This document shows positions 18,155 through 26,845 of a stretch of 64,000 bases of DNA, one piece after another. Numbering within the stretch: the stretch's first letter is position 1; each line of letters begins with the position of its first letter. The stretch lies in NCBI RefSeq assembly GCF_963667685.1, contig NZ_OY763930.1, forward strand, positions 2,153,501 through 2,217,500, in the 5' to 3' direction. A program made the translations under genes and the position numbers. This DNA is from Maridesulfovibrio sp. (GTDB lineage: Bacteria > Desulfobacterota > Desulfovibrionia > Desulfovibrionales > Desulfovibrionaceae). The notes beneath the pieces are model-generated. The model did no database searches, was not told the DNA's origin, and saw nothing but the letters and a program-made list of their open reading frames with translations.

Positions 18155-18817
18155 CTATATACTTCGCCCGTCTTCAAGATAAATTGTGTCTTTGGACATA
18201 CTTGCGTGGATGTGGTCGTGAGTGACCATGGCAATTGTGAGTCCCTCACGATTCAGCTGCTGGAGGATTTCCATGATTTCATTGCCTGTACTTTTGTCCA
18301 GACTGCCGCATGGTTCATCTGCGAAAAGGATAGAAGGTGATTTTACCAGTGCCCGGGCAATGGCGATGCGTTGCTGCTCTCCACCAGAGAGCTGACCGGG
18401 TAGGCGGTTTTCCTTTCCAGACAGGCCCACCTGTTCCAGACAATCAAGTCCGCGTTGCAGAATATCTTTGCCCGCAGGGGCTAAGCGATCAAGAAAAGGT
18501 AGTAGCACATTTTCATGTGCGGTTAGATACGGAAGCAGATGATGGGACTGGAAAATTATGGAGAAATCCTCTTTTCTGAGCTTGTCTGTTTCTACTCCTG
18601 AAATTGATGTGATTTCTCGGTCCTTGAAATAGACCTCTCCATGATCAGGGCGTAACAGACTTGATATGATGCTAAGCAGGGTTGATTTTCCTGAGCCGGA
18701 GCGCCCAACAATTGATGTGAATCCCCCTTTGGGGATGTTGATGGATACGTTATCCAGCACTGTTACCGCTGCGGAACCTTCGCCATAGCGATGAGTTATT
18801 GATTCAGTTCGAAGCAT
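18155..18817 (-). CDS. ABC transporter ATP-binding protein (LolD/MacB type)
   Basis: 220 residues, full length for the family. Walker A is [10 protein letters not shown], the signature [15 protein letters not shown] and Walker [14 protein letters not shown], with the switch histidine in MVTHDH. It pairs with the FtsX-type permease whose stop is 9 bases upstream. LolD/MacB-type ATPases drive mechanotransmission across the membrane and not classical import. Third gene of the DUF2318 operon. In Campylobacter jejuni similar ATPase and permease genes lie with a DUF2318 gene in the P19/Ftr1 iron uptake locus, suggesting a metal-linked role. Confidence 0.9.
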   Translation of the reverse strand: MLRTESITHRYGEGSAAVTVLDNVSINIPKGGFTSIVGRSGSGKSTLLSIISSLLRPDHGEVYFKDREITSISGVETDKLRKEDFSIIFQSHHLLPYLTAHENVLLPFLDRLAPAGKDILQRGLDCLEQVGLSGKENRLPGQLSGGEQQRIAIARALVKSPSILFADEPCGSLDKSTGNEIMEILQQLNREGLTIAMVTHDHIHASMSKDTIYLEDGRSI

Positions 18818-18826
18818 GATAAATCC

Positions 18827-19987
18827 TTATAGTGAAACAAGGGTTCGCGAGGGATCAATGCGTGTGGCACGCAGAGCAGGAATAGTCGCCGAGAGGAAAG
18901 CCAGCCCCGCAACAGCAAGGAAAGTCAGCCCGAAAGACTGTGTGGCGAAAACAATTTCAGCTTCACCCATATCCAATCTTTGCAGTATTTCAGTACTGGC
19001 AAAAAAACCGCCTGCATATCCCATAATCCCGGAAATACAACCCATAAGCAGGGCTTCAAGGCAGAAGATGGAGAATACCGAGCTTGTGGAAAAGCCCAGT
19101 GAACGCATAAGTCCGATCTCGGTCTTGCGTTCATTCACAGCCGAGAAAATAGACAGCCCGATCATGAAGCAGGCCGTTAGCAGGATAACCCCGCTGACAG
19201 TCCAGGCCATCTGGTTCACAAAACTGATAGCCGACATACGCTGTTTAACCACATGTTGAAGTGCTTTTACTTCAGCATCAGGTACAGCTTTTGAGATCTG
19301 CTGCACTATTTCATCGATGGGACATCCGGAACATAGGGCAGCCACTTCGATAAAATGAACTGCCCCGGGGCGGCCTACGCTGTTACGCAGCAGGTCTATG
19401 TCCATGAAAACTACATTGTCATCCTCTGCGCCTGTAGGATCCAGAATTCCTGCAACATAAAGATCATTCCCTTCAATATTAAGGGAATCTCCTGGCTTAA
19501 GGTTCAGTTTTGCGGCAGCATTGAAGCCGACTAGAATATCGCTCCGGCTTTCAGGGAAGCGTCCCTGCGGATACCAGTGGGTCTTGATCTTGATCTCGTC
19601 ATCCATGCTTACTCCGACGATCGCTACCTGCTGGTTATTGATTTTTGAAATTGTAGCGAATTTAGGAGCTACTGCGCTGAGTCTTTCCTTTAAATCAATA
19701 CCACGCACAGCTTTAAGCACCGGTGCTCCATTAAGCTCATGAGAGCCGTAAGCCACATTGCCAAGATCCAGTCCGCCATAGCTCACAGCTAAAGATTCAG
19801 TCTTCGGTGTGACCAGTATGTTGGCACCGAATTTACTCATTTTCTCTTCAAGGTTGTTGCCTACAACCGTAGAAAGTAATTGAATGGAGACTACCGACAT
19901 TACCCCGATGGTGAAGACTGCGCAGAGCAGAATGGTGCGCATGGGCCTACGTCCAAGGTTACGCAGTGGAATTGTGAATAGATTCAT
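18827..19987 (-). CDS. FtsX/MacB-type ABC transporter permease
   Basis: 386 residues from the ATG at 19987 (MNLFTIPLRNLGRRPMRTIL); the upstream open frame overlaps the preceding gene and is rejected. It has the four-helix FtsX layout: one N-terminal helix (TILLCAVFTIGVMSVVSIQL), a large periplasmic MacB-like domain, then three C-terminal helices (VSGVILLTACFMIGLSIF, LEALLMGCISGIMGYAG, LTFLAVAGLAFLSATIPAL). The periplasmic domain carries an unusual CSGCP motif that could bind metal or form a disulfide. The substrate is unknown. Confidence 0.88.
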   Translation of the reverse strand: MNLFTIPLRNLGRRPMRTILLCAVFTIGVMSVVSIQLLSTVVGNNLEEKMSKFGANILVTPKTESLAVSYGGLDLGNVAYGSHELNGAPVLKAVRGIDLKERLSAVAPKFATISKINNQQVAIVGVSMDDEIKIKTHWYPQGRFPESRSDILVGFNAAAKLNLKPGDSLNIEGNDLYVAGILDPTGAEDDNVVFMDIDLLRNSVGRPGAVHFIEVAALCSGCPIDEIVQQISKAVPDAEVKALQHVVKQRMSAISFVNQMAWTVSGVILLTACFMIGLSIFSAVNERKTEIGLMRSLGFSTSSVFSIFCLEALLMGCISGIMGYAGGFFASTEILQRLDMGEAEIVFATQSFGLTFLAVAGLAFLSATIPALRATRIDPSRTLVSL

Positions 19988-20000
19988 CCTGCTAAACTCC

Positions 20001-20414
20001 CTAAAAGTAAATTGCCCCGGCCCGGAGCGCATCGAGGGATATGATCAGGTTGTCGCCTTCTGTTCGTCTTTCAAGCGGTGAAGGATTGCAGCCACCTTTA
20101 ACGACATTGATGCGAGTGGAGTGGAAGCGCATACCGCAATTGTTGCAGACCATGAAATCGCCCTGCTGTGAATAGCCTTTCTTAGAATGGTAGCAAACAT
20201 CACAGGCATCAAAAGCAGCCCTTATGATTCCATCTTTACTGCGGATTACGAAGAAGCGTATTTCTTTACCGTCAACGTCAATCGAATAGTAATGTGCTTT
20301 ATCTGCACTGATATCTTTGATCGGAATCGTCAGGTCTTTCTCCCCGATCTGCATTCCAGCCATGCTGTTTGCCGGCAACATCAAAAGTCCCAAAAGCAAA
20401 ATCAATTTTCTCAT
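20001..20414 (-). CDS. DUF2318 (Fe-S-membrane-like) exported protein
   Basis: 137 residues. A short signal peptide (MRKLILLLGLLMLPANSMA) precedes a DUF2318 domain with its paired cysteines: FDACDVCYHSKKGYSQQG, then VCNNCGMRFHSTRINVVKGGC. The family is found in iron/copper acquisition loci (FetM of E. coli, Cj1660 of C. jejuni) and is thought to bind a metal or redox cofactor. It is the first gene of a three-gene operon with an FtsX permease (14 bases downstream) and an ABC ATPase. A near-consensus sigma-54 promoter lies at 20451-20466. Confidence 0.85.
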   Translation of the reverse strand: MRKLILLLGLLMLPANSMAGMQIGEKDLTIPIKDISADKAHYYSIDVDGKEIRFFVIRSKDGIIRAAFDACDVCYHSKKGYSQQGDFMVCNNCGMRFHSTRINVVKGGCNPSPLERRTEGDNLIISLDALRAGAIYF

Positions 20415-20450
20415 TAAAAATCTCCTTTAGAATTCTATACCGCCAAGGTA

Positions 20451-20466
20451 TGCAATTGCTGTGCAA
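20451..20466 (-). promoter_or_regulatory. Probable sigma-54 promoter of the DUF2318-ABC operon
   Basis: The minus strand reads TTGCACAGCAATTGCA. The -12 element TTGCA is perfect and the 4-base spacer correct; the -24 element TTGCACA has one mismatch (TT in place of TG). It is 37 bp upstream of the start codon. Confidence 0.65.
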
Positions 20467-20528
20467 AGAGTGTTATTTCAGGGAGAAATGATTTTGGATG
20501 GGAGTAATCAGCTCCAGATCGATGTGTT

Positions 20529-20558
20529 TGTGCAAGGGTTTTGCACATAAGTGCAAAA
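20529..20558. promoter_or_regulatory. Candidate activator-binding site upstream of the DUF2318-ABC operon
   Basis: TGTGCAA-GGGTT-TTGCACA (20529-20547) is a perfect inverted repeat, followed by GTGCAAAA. It is about 63-80 bp upstream of the -24 element and has the same half-site as the zraP-like upstream regions. Confidence 0.65.
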
Positions 20559-20565
20559 GATTTTT

Positions 20566-22254
20566 TTAGCTCTCTTCAAGCCACTGATGCATACCGCAGC
20601 TTTTGCAATCCGCACAACCGTTTGGGGGACAGACCGGGGTCTTCTGGGCTTTTTGAAAGCGTTGCCATTCGCGCCAGAGGTAGGATTTTTTAACTCCGGT
20701 ATCAATAAAATCCCAAGGCAGGAGGCTGTCTTTGTCCAGCGGTTGATCTATGAAACGTTCGTAGTCACCTTTGCAGAACTTGGAAGCTTTTTTCCATCCA
20801 CCGTTTTCAGCTGCGTAGCTGATAAATTCGGCCAGCGATTCGTCGCCACGGGAAAGAATTCCCTGCAAGCGGGCCTGAAAAGGATTATCGCCGGAAAAGG
20901 CCATGCCTTTATATTTTTTTGTAAGCCCTTTTACTTTGGAAAGAATATCTTTGAGCTCTTTTTCGGAAGGCATAGGGGCCCATTGCAAAGGAGTCCACGG
21001 TTTCGGCACAAGGCAGCTGGCACCAAATGTTATGCGCATAAACTGTTTTTTCTTATTGCCCTGGCCGCGTTTGCGGGCCTCATCCATTTTTTCGAGCATG
21101 CGGGCCAGCTCTTCATAATCGTCTTCAGTTTCTCCGGGCCAGCCCACGATTACATACACGCGCAGATGGTTAACCCCCTTTGCGGCGCAGAGTTCCACCG
21201 CTTGCAGAAAGTCCTCTTCTTCGAGGTTTTTGCTGGCGGCATCACGCAAACGTTTGCTGGCACCTTCGAGTGCGAGTGTTACAGTTCGAATTCCAGAAGC
21301 GCGCAGTATATCGAGAAGTTCTTCGGTCAGCCCATCGGCGCGAACGGATGACAGAGAAAATTTGGTTTTACGCTTTTTGAGCCATTCTATGTAGGGAATG
21401 AGATCCGGCCAGTCGGTTAGTGCGGTTCCCACTAATCCTACTTTAGGCGGATCGGCCTGTTCCACTATCCTTTTAAGCTGGTCAATGGAAGCATGACGAG
21501 GCGGACGGTAGATATAACCGGCGGCACAAAACCGGCATCCATATGGACAACCACGGTTTACTTCTACCAGAAACATGTCCTTAAATACTGCTTCCGGGCT
21601 GATAAAGCATGAATACGCCGGATTGCTCAGCAGGGGGACACCATGACCTTCATCAATGGGGCCGGGCGGTAGTACTGCCCTGCGAACTTGTCCCTTGGTC
21701 ATACCGGGGACATATACTCCGTCGCGGTCTTTAATCAGTTCCAGAAATTCTTTTTTGCTTCCCCCGTTATATATGTGCTGTTTCAGCTCAAGGCATAGTT
21801 CCTTCAAGCCCATTTCAGCTTCACCCACCCAGAAAAAGTCAAAGAAGGGCGCAATGGGGGTCGGATTGATAAATGCCACCGGGCCTCCGCCCATGACCAG
21901 CGGGAAGTCCGGGCGTTCCGCAGCAAGTGGCGGAACGCCCGAATCTTTCAGCATTCTGACTAGATGGAGGTATTCCTCCTCAAAGTTGATGCTGAAACCG
22001 ATCAGGGGAAACTCGGACAGCTCTTTATCACTGTCCATGGAAACAGACGGTTTACCCGGTTCGCCAAGAAAGAACCTCTCCACAGCAAGCTCCGTATCCG
22101 GAGCAAGCAGACGGTATACGGCCTGCCAACCTAAGGTTGAAAGTGCAGACCCCTTCCGTCCGGGGAAGACAAGGGCCGTGGGCAGACGGCCACCTGTTTC
22201 ATCGGGCGAGGGTTCTTCCTTGCCGTAGTAGAAGAAGTCTTCAGTTACGGACAT
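20566..22254 (-). CDS. Radical SAM protein with B12-binding-like N-terminal region
   Basis: 562 residues. The N-terminal part (about 20-200) has the look of a B12-binding-like fold (ALVFPGRKGSALSTLGWQ, FPLVMGGGPVAFINPTPIAPFFDFFWVGEAE). The radical SAM cluster motif CPYGCRFC is near residue 240, followed by GYIYRPPRHASIDQLK. A C-terminal Cys cluster, CPPNGCADCKSCG, could hold a second Fe-S cluster. Related proteins occur as fusions with a ribosome-associated TIGR03936-type domain in other bacteria; the reaction is unknown to me. It follows ftsZ on the same strand with a 66-bp gap and no evident terminator, so some cotranscription is possible. Confidence 0.82.
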   Translation of the reverse strand: MSVTEDFFYYGKEEPSPDETGGRLPTALVFPGRKGSALSTLGWQAVYRLLAPDTELAVERFFLGEPGKPSVSMDSDKELSEFPLIGFSINFEEEYLHLVRMLKDSGVPPLAAERPDFPLVMGGGPVAFINPTPIAPFFDFFWVGEAEMGLKELCLELKQHIYNGGSKKEFLELIKDRDGVYVPGMTKGQVRRAVLPPGPIDEGHGVPLLSNPAYSCFISPEAVFKDMFLVEVNRGCPYGCRFCAAGYIYRPPRHASIDQLKRIVEQADPPKVGLVGTALTDWPDLIPYIEWLKKRKTKFSLSSVRADGLTEELLDILRASGIRTVTLALEGASKRLRDAASKNLEEEDFLQAVELCAAKGVNHLRVYVIVGWPGETEDDYEELARMLEKMDEARKRGQGNKKKQFMRITFGASCLVPKPWTPLQWAPMPSEKELKDILSKVKGLTKKYKGMAFSGDNPFQARLQGILSRGDESLAEFISYAAENGGWKKASKFCKGDYERFIDQPLDKDSLLPWDFIDTGVKKSYLWREWQRFQKAQKTPVCPPNGCADCKSCGMHQWLEES

Positions 22255-22320
22255 GGACTAATTCCGGTGCGGACTATCAGGTCCGTTCTGTTTCCGGTTT
22301 ATATTCATTGCAAGCAGTTG

Positions 22321-23604
22321 CTAGTCAGCCTGCTTGCGGATGAAGGTCGGTACTTCAAAATCATCGTCATCGTGGAAAATGAATTCTTCGCCTCCGGAGT
22401 TTGCAGCCTGCTTAGGCTTGAGATGGATAGGCTCGTTGCTGCCTGCCGCTTCTACCGGCTTACTTGCAGTGTGGCGCAGGTAAGCGGGAATGGAACGGTC
22501 TTCTTCAGCGTGGGCACTTCCCATCTGGCGTACGCTAGTGGCATCCTCTTTTTTGGGAGCCATGCCGCGCGGGGTAAGGTTTGGACGCTGAGGCTGGCCG
22601 AAAGACTGCTGTTCAACTGGAGCTGGTGCTGCCTGCTCGACTGCGCTGTCGATACCGGTAGCGATAACTGTAATGCGCATTTCGTCTCCGACTTCTGCGT
22701 CAAAAACAGTTCCGAAGAAGATCTGAGCTTCTTCGTGCGCTTCTTCGTAAATGATGTTTGCTGCTTCACTGACTTCGTCAATGGTCATGTCAGGAGAGCA
22801 GGTGATATTGATGAGTACGCCTTTAGCGCCTTCAATAGAAACATCTTCAAGCAGCGGACTGGTGATAGCCTTCATGGCTGCTTCACGCGCTCTGTTTTCT
22901 CCGCGTGCGATACCGGTTCCCATAAGGGCGAGACCGGAGCTGGACATAACAGCCTGTACGTCAGCGAAGTCAAGGTTGATCAGACCGTGAACGGTGATCA
23001 GATCCGCAATACCCTTGACGCCGTAGTAGAGGACTTCGTCAGCTTTTTTCAGCATTTCGGAGAAAGCTGCTTTTTTTGCGGCAAGCTGGAGCAGACGGTC
23101 ATTGGGGATGGTGATAATGGAGTCAACCACTTTTTTGAGTTCCTCAATACCTTTTTCTGCCTGCAGGAGTCTGCGCTTACCTTCGAAATAGAAAGGTTTG
23201 GTTACAACGGCAACGGTCAGTGCGCCTGCTTCTTTCGCTATTTCAGCGATAACCGGAGCAGCTCCTGTTCCGGTTCCGCCACCCATGCCGGCGGTAACAA
23301 AAACCATGTCGCAGTCACTGACCAGCTCGCGGATCTGGTCGACAGATTCGAGGGCTGCGTTTTTACCCACTTCGGGGTTTGCACCGGCACCGAGACCTTT
23401 AGTCAATTTGTCGCCGAGCTGAATTTTGTATTCAGCAAGAGACTTGTTGATGTCCTGTGCATCAGTGTTGGCCACGATAAAGCGCACGCCGGAAAGCGCG
23501 GACTGGATCATGTTGTTGATAGCGTTACCGCCACCGCCACCACAACCGATAACCTTGATGCGGGCCTGACCGTCATTTTCGATTTCCATGTAATCCATCA
23601 TCAT
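22321..23604 (-). CDS. ftsZ: Cell division protein FtsZ
   Basis: 427 residues. The tubulin-like GTPase has [13 protein letters not shown] at the N-terminus and the signature [18 protein letters not shown]. After a variable linker (about 320-410) comes the C-terminal peptide [12 protein letters not shown], which binds FtsA and other division proteins. FtsZ polymerises at mid-cell and organises the divisome. Three consecutive ATG codons open the gene; AGGGGAAATG upstream fits the first. It is the last gene of the dcw cluster and is separated from ftsA by 220 bp that include an interspersed repeat. Confidence 0.97.
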   Translation of the reverse strand: MMMDYMEIENDGQARIKVIGCGGGGGNAINNMIQSALSGVRFIVANTDAQDINKSLAEYKIQLGDKLTKGLGAGANPEVGKNAALESVDQIRELVSDCDMVFVTAGMGGGTGTGAAPVIAEIAKEAGALTVAVVTKPFYFEGKRRLLQAEKGIEELKKVVDSIITIPNDRLLQLAAKKAAFSEMLKKADEVLYYGVKGIADLITVHGLINLDFADVQAVMSSSGLALMGTGIARGENRAREAAMKAITSPLLEDVSIEGAKGVLINITCSPDMTIDEVSEAANIIYEEAHEEAQIFFGTVFDAEVGDEMRITVIATGIDSAVEQAAPAPVEQQSFGQPQRPNLTPRGMAPKKEDATSVRQMGSAHAEEDRSIPAYLRHTASKPVEAAGSNEPIHLKPKQAANSGGEEFIFHDDDDFEVPTFIRKQAD

Positions 23605-23744
23605 TTTTCATTTCCCCTGTTAAACTTTTGCTGAGAATTTTCCGGTGATCGGGGTCCGGAATACCTTCATTTTGTCCTGTATACTGAAATTGCGGGATTC
23701 CACCCTACCTTCAAAACCCAGCGGCGAGTCCTACTAACTATTTA

Positions 23745-23817
23745 GGATTCTTAAACCCTTTTTCAAGGATTTCAATACGCCGGAGGCGAAATCAATTAAT
23801 AAAAATGCTAAGCACTT
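23745..23817. repeat. Interspersed repeat, copy 1 (ftsA-ftsZ intergenic)
   Basis: The element starts GGATTCTTAAACCCTTTTT, has a palindromic AACCC..AAGGATT portion, a core CGCCGGAGGCGAAAT and a tail AAAATGCTAAGCAC. It matches copy 2 at 60315-60392 in the same order. It is likely a member of a short non-coding repeat family, possibly REP-like. Confidence 0.7.
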
Positions 23818-23824
23818 CAACTAA

Positions 23825-25054
23825 TTAAGCAATATCAGTAAACCACTTACGCATCCTGCCCAGAATGCGATTGAAAACATTTTCGTCGCGGATTCTGAAG
23901 ACCTGCTCGGAGCAGCCTTCTTTTTCCGCACCATACATAAGCAGTCCCACCGCTGTTGCGAATTTGGGGCTGTTTACAACATCTTTAAGGCCGCCCATGC
24001 CGGCTGGGTAGCCGATGCGAACCGGCAGGTCGAAAATTTGTTCTGCCAGTTCCTGCATGCCGTCGACGAGGGAGGTCCCGCCGGTGAGCACGACCCCGGC
24101 GGCGATCATGTTCTTGTAACCGCTGCGTACCAGTTCCTGATCTACGAGAGAAAGAATTTCCTCGCAGCGCGGTTCGCAGATTTCAGCCAGAACACGTTTA
24201 GACATCTTGCGGTGGTCGCGTCCACCTACGGAGGGCACGTCGATGGTTTCATCGGTGGTGACCAGATCGGTGAGAGCTGTTCCGTATTTGACCTTGATCT
24301 GCTCAGCTGAACCCATGGGAGTGCGCAGTCCGAAGGCGATGTCGTTTGTAAGGTTGTTACCGCCAAGGGCAATAACCGATGTATGCTTGATCGAATCGTT
24401 GGCAAAGATCGCAAGGTCGGTTGTACCGCCGCCGATATCGACTATGGCAACACCTATTTCACGTTCTTCTTCGGAAAGCACTGCCTTGCTTGAGGCCAGG
24501 GATTCCAGCACGATATCGGAAACATCAAGACCTGAACGGTGACAGGAGCGGATTATATTCTGGGCTGAGGTCACTGCTCCGGTAACGATATGAACTTTAA
24601 CTTCAAGGCGCACACCTGCCATGCCCAGCGGGTCGGCAATGCCGCGTTGATCGTCGACAATGTATTCCTGCGGAAGAGTGTGAATCACTTCCCTGTCCAA
24701 TGGAATGGCGACGGCTTTGGCCGCATCGATAACACGGTCAACATCTTTCTGGGTTACTTCGCCGCCTTTAACAGCAATGACGCCGTGGCTGTTGAAACCT
24801 TTAATGTGGCTGCCAGCTATACCCGCGTATACTGAGCGGATTTCGCAACCGGCCATGAGCTCAGCTTCTTCAAGAGCTTTCTTGATAGACTGTACTGTCT
24901 GCTCGATGTTGACCACCACGCCTTTGCGCAACCCGGTGGAGGGGGCAGTGCCGATACCGACAATGTCAACTCCGTCCGCGGTGGGCTCACCCACAACAGC
25001 GCAGATCTTGGTGGTGCCGACATCGAGGCCGACTATCAGATCAGACTTGGACAT
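23825..25054 (-). CDS. ftsA: Cell division protein FtsA
   Basis: 409 residues with the actin-like ATPase pattern: phosphate 1 VGLDVGTTKICAVVGE, the SHS2 1C domain around residues 80-160, phosphate 2 VAIVDIGGGTTDLAIF and the adenosine motif VVLTGGTSLVDGM. The C-terminus FNRILGRMRKWFTDIA is the amphipathic membrane-targeting helix. FtsA tethers FtsZ to the membrane and recruits later division proteins. AGGAGAAATAAATT precedes the ATG. Confidence 0.97.
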   Translation of the reverse strand: MSKSDLIVGLDVGTTKICAVVGEPTADGVDIVGIGTAPSTGLRKGVVVNIEQTVQSIKKALEEAELMAGCEIRSVYAGIAGSHIKGFNSHGVIAVKGGEVTQKDVDRVIDAAKAVAIPLDREVIHTLPQEYIVDDQRGIADPLGMAGVRLEVKVHIVTGAVTSAQNIIRSCHRSGLDVSDIVLESLASSKAVLSEEEREIGVAIVDIGGGTTDLAIFANDSIKHTSVIALGGNNLTNDIAFGLRTPMGSAEQIKVKYGTALTDLVTTDETIDVPSVGGRDHRKMSKRVLAEICEPRCEEILSLVDQELVRSGYKNMIAAGVVLTGGTSLVDGMQELAEQIFDLPVRIGYPAGMGGLKDVVNSPKFATAVGLLMYGAEKEGCSEQVFRIRDENVFNRILGRMRKWFTDIA

Positions 25055-25109
25055 AATTTATTTCTCCTCATCATCCTTTATAAATTCGGGGTGTTGCCAA
25101 TTGAGGCAA

Positions 25110-25964
25110 TCATTTCCCGGAACTGTGTTTTTCAACCCAGACTCTGTTTTTACCGGTTGAAATGACTGCCACATCCCTGAACTCTCCCCTATTTTTGAGG
25201 TCTTTCCAAACTGTGTTCAGGTGTGAAAGCTGTTCTTGCCAGTTGTCCAGGCCCAGCTGCACCGTAAGGCCAAGCCTGTCCATAAAAATTTCCATTCTGT
25301 TTCCGCCTTTGATGTTGATCCATGCAATCTGGCCCGGATCAAAAGGCAGTTCCCGTTTGCTGAGCATGTTCATGAATTCTGGCAGAATATCTGCTTTGTC
25401 CATGGCATCTGCCTCAACGTTCAGATAGGGCAGGGAGCTGAACTTGCCCGGAGCCACCGGAGCAATAAGCTCTCCCTTGCTGTCGCAATAATAAAGAACA
25501 TCGTTGTGGCGCACCATGAAGCTTGGCTGTTTTTCCCGCACATGAATCTGCATTTTACCAGGCAGCTGTCTGCGTATGGCTGCGGATTCAATCCACAGGT
25601 TGTCACTGAGCCTGCTTTCAACTTCACCGATATTCACCGCGAGGCTGTTCTTGTTCAGGCTGACATCTGCGATGGACAGGATTTCACCGTAGCTTAAGCG
25701 ATGGTTGCCGCTGACTTTGATATCCTGCAATGCGAAGTACGGCAGGGCTGTAACCCAGCGGTATCCGGCCAGGCAACCAATGCCTACTATAGCCAGCACC
25801 AGAAGACATGCGCCGGAAATGCAAAGCTTGCGCAGCAGAGCACCGAAAATACCCGAAATAGGTTGAGAGCTGTCCTTACGCTTTTTTGTCTTGTTGCGGC
25901 TGATTCGTTTTTTACCCGATTTACTCAGGTTCAGCCTGCTTTTGTTTATTCCTGCTACGCTCAT
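25110..25964 (-). CDS. ftsQ: Cell division protein FtsQ/DivIB
   Basis: 284 residues. A Lys/Arg-rich cytoplasmic tail of about 45 residues leads to one transmembrane helix (LCISGACLLVLAIVGIGCL), then a POTRA domain starting FALQDIKVSGNHRLSYGEIL and the FtsQ beta domain (GAVIRR-like AAIRRQLPGKMQIHVREKQP). FtsQ links early and late divisome proteins via FtsB/FtsL. The start overlaps the murB stop by 4 bases (ATGA). Confidence 0.93.
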   Translation of the reverse strand: MSVAGINKSRLNLSKSGKKRISRNKTKKRKDSSQPISGIFGALLRKLCISGACLLVLAIVGIGCLAGYRWVTALPYFALQDIKVSGNHRLSYGEILSIADVSLNKNSLAVNIGEVESRLSDNLWIESAAIRRQLPGKMQIHVREKQPSFMVRHNDVLYYCDSKGELIAPVAPGKFSSLPYLNVEADAMDKADILPEFMNMLSKRELPFDPGQIAWINIKGGNRMEIFMDRLGLTVQLGLDNWQEQLSHLNTVWKDLKNRGEFRDVAVISTGKNRVWVEKHSSGK

Positions 25965-26833
25965 GACAGTATGATGACCTCCGGCTTAAGGGTTACGCCG
26001 AATTTTTCAGCCACGGCTTCGCTTGCTTGAGACATGAGTTCCAATGCCTGCTTTGCAGTTCCGCCACCCCTGTTTTCAAGGAAATTGGCGTGCATTTCGG
26101 AAAAACCTATGCCTCCGATGCTCTTGCCCCTGAATCCTGCATCGTCGAGCAGTTTGCCCGCGCTGTGCCCTTCAGGGTTTTTGAAAACGCATCCGGCGGT
26201 CTTTGCGGTGACCGGTTGGGTGGCTTTCTTTTTTGCGAAAGTTTCTTTGATCGCATTGCGGACTTTTTCTTCACTCGAGCGGGAAAGTTCAAACTCGACT
26301 TCCCAGACCAGAAAGAACTCGTCTGTTCCGGTGGAGAAATATCGATAGCCCCACGCAAGTTCGTCAGCATTCTTCCATATAAGGCCCCCGGAAGGAGTCC
26401 AGATGCGGACCCTGCTCACGGATGCCTGCATGTCGGTTCCATATGATCCTGCATTCATGGCTATGGAACCGCCTATTGAACCGGGAATACCGGCCAGACC
26501 TTCCATACCGGAAAGACCGCTCTTGATAAGTACGGAGAGTAAACCGGGCAGACGCATATCTGCCGGGGCCAGCACTTTGGTGCCGGATATCACAGCTTCC
26601 GCCTTGCGGTCACATGCTACCTGCACAAGGGCTAGGTTCAGTTCCCCGTCCTCGGCAAGCATGTTGCTTCCTTCACCGATGGCAAGCAGATCAGTCCCCT
26701 CACGCTCAACAAAGTGTGAGAGGTCATCCAGCCCGGCTTCATTGCGCACCCTGGCCAGAACACGGGCGTTTCCGCCAATGCCTAGGGAGGTGAGCTGTGC
26801 CATGCCCGGTTTGTGAAGCAGTTCCAAAGTCAT
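25961..26833 (-). CDS. murB: UDP-N-acetylenolpyruvoylglucosamine reductase
   Basis: 290 residues. FAD-binding motifs LAIGEGSNMLAEDGE and GLAGIPGSIGGSIAMNAGSYG are present, with GCVFKNPEGHSAGKLLDDAG carrying the catalytic serine. MurB reduces the enolpyruvyl group to give UDP-MurNAc, the second committed step of peptidoglycan synthesis. It lies 12 bases after murC and overlaps ftsQ by 4 bases. Confidence 0.96.
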   Translation of the reverse strand: MTLELLHKPGMAQLTSLGIGGNARVLARVRNEAGLDDLSHFVEREGTDLLAIGEGSNMLAEDGELNLALVQVACDRKAEAVISGTKVLAPADMRLPGLLSVLIKSGLSGMEGLAGIPGSIGGSIAMNAGSYGTDMQASVSRVRIWTPSGGLIWKNADELAWGYRYFSTGTDEFFLVWEVEFELSRSSEEKVRNAIKETFAKKKATQPVTAKTAGCVFKNPEGHSAGKLLDDAGFRGKSIGGIGFSEMHANFLENRGGGTAKQALELMSQASEAVAEKFGVTLKPEVIILS

Positions 26834-26845
26834 CTTTAATATCCG

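Noticed and set aside
22267-23634. Long plus-strand open frame of 455 codons opposite ftsZ
   Set aside because: It is the antisense shadow of ftsZ, which has full conserved motifs; the antisense protein is Cys/Phe-rich with no recognisable domain.
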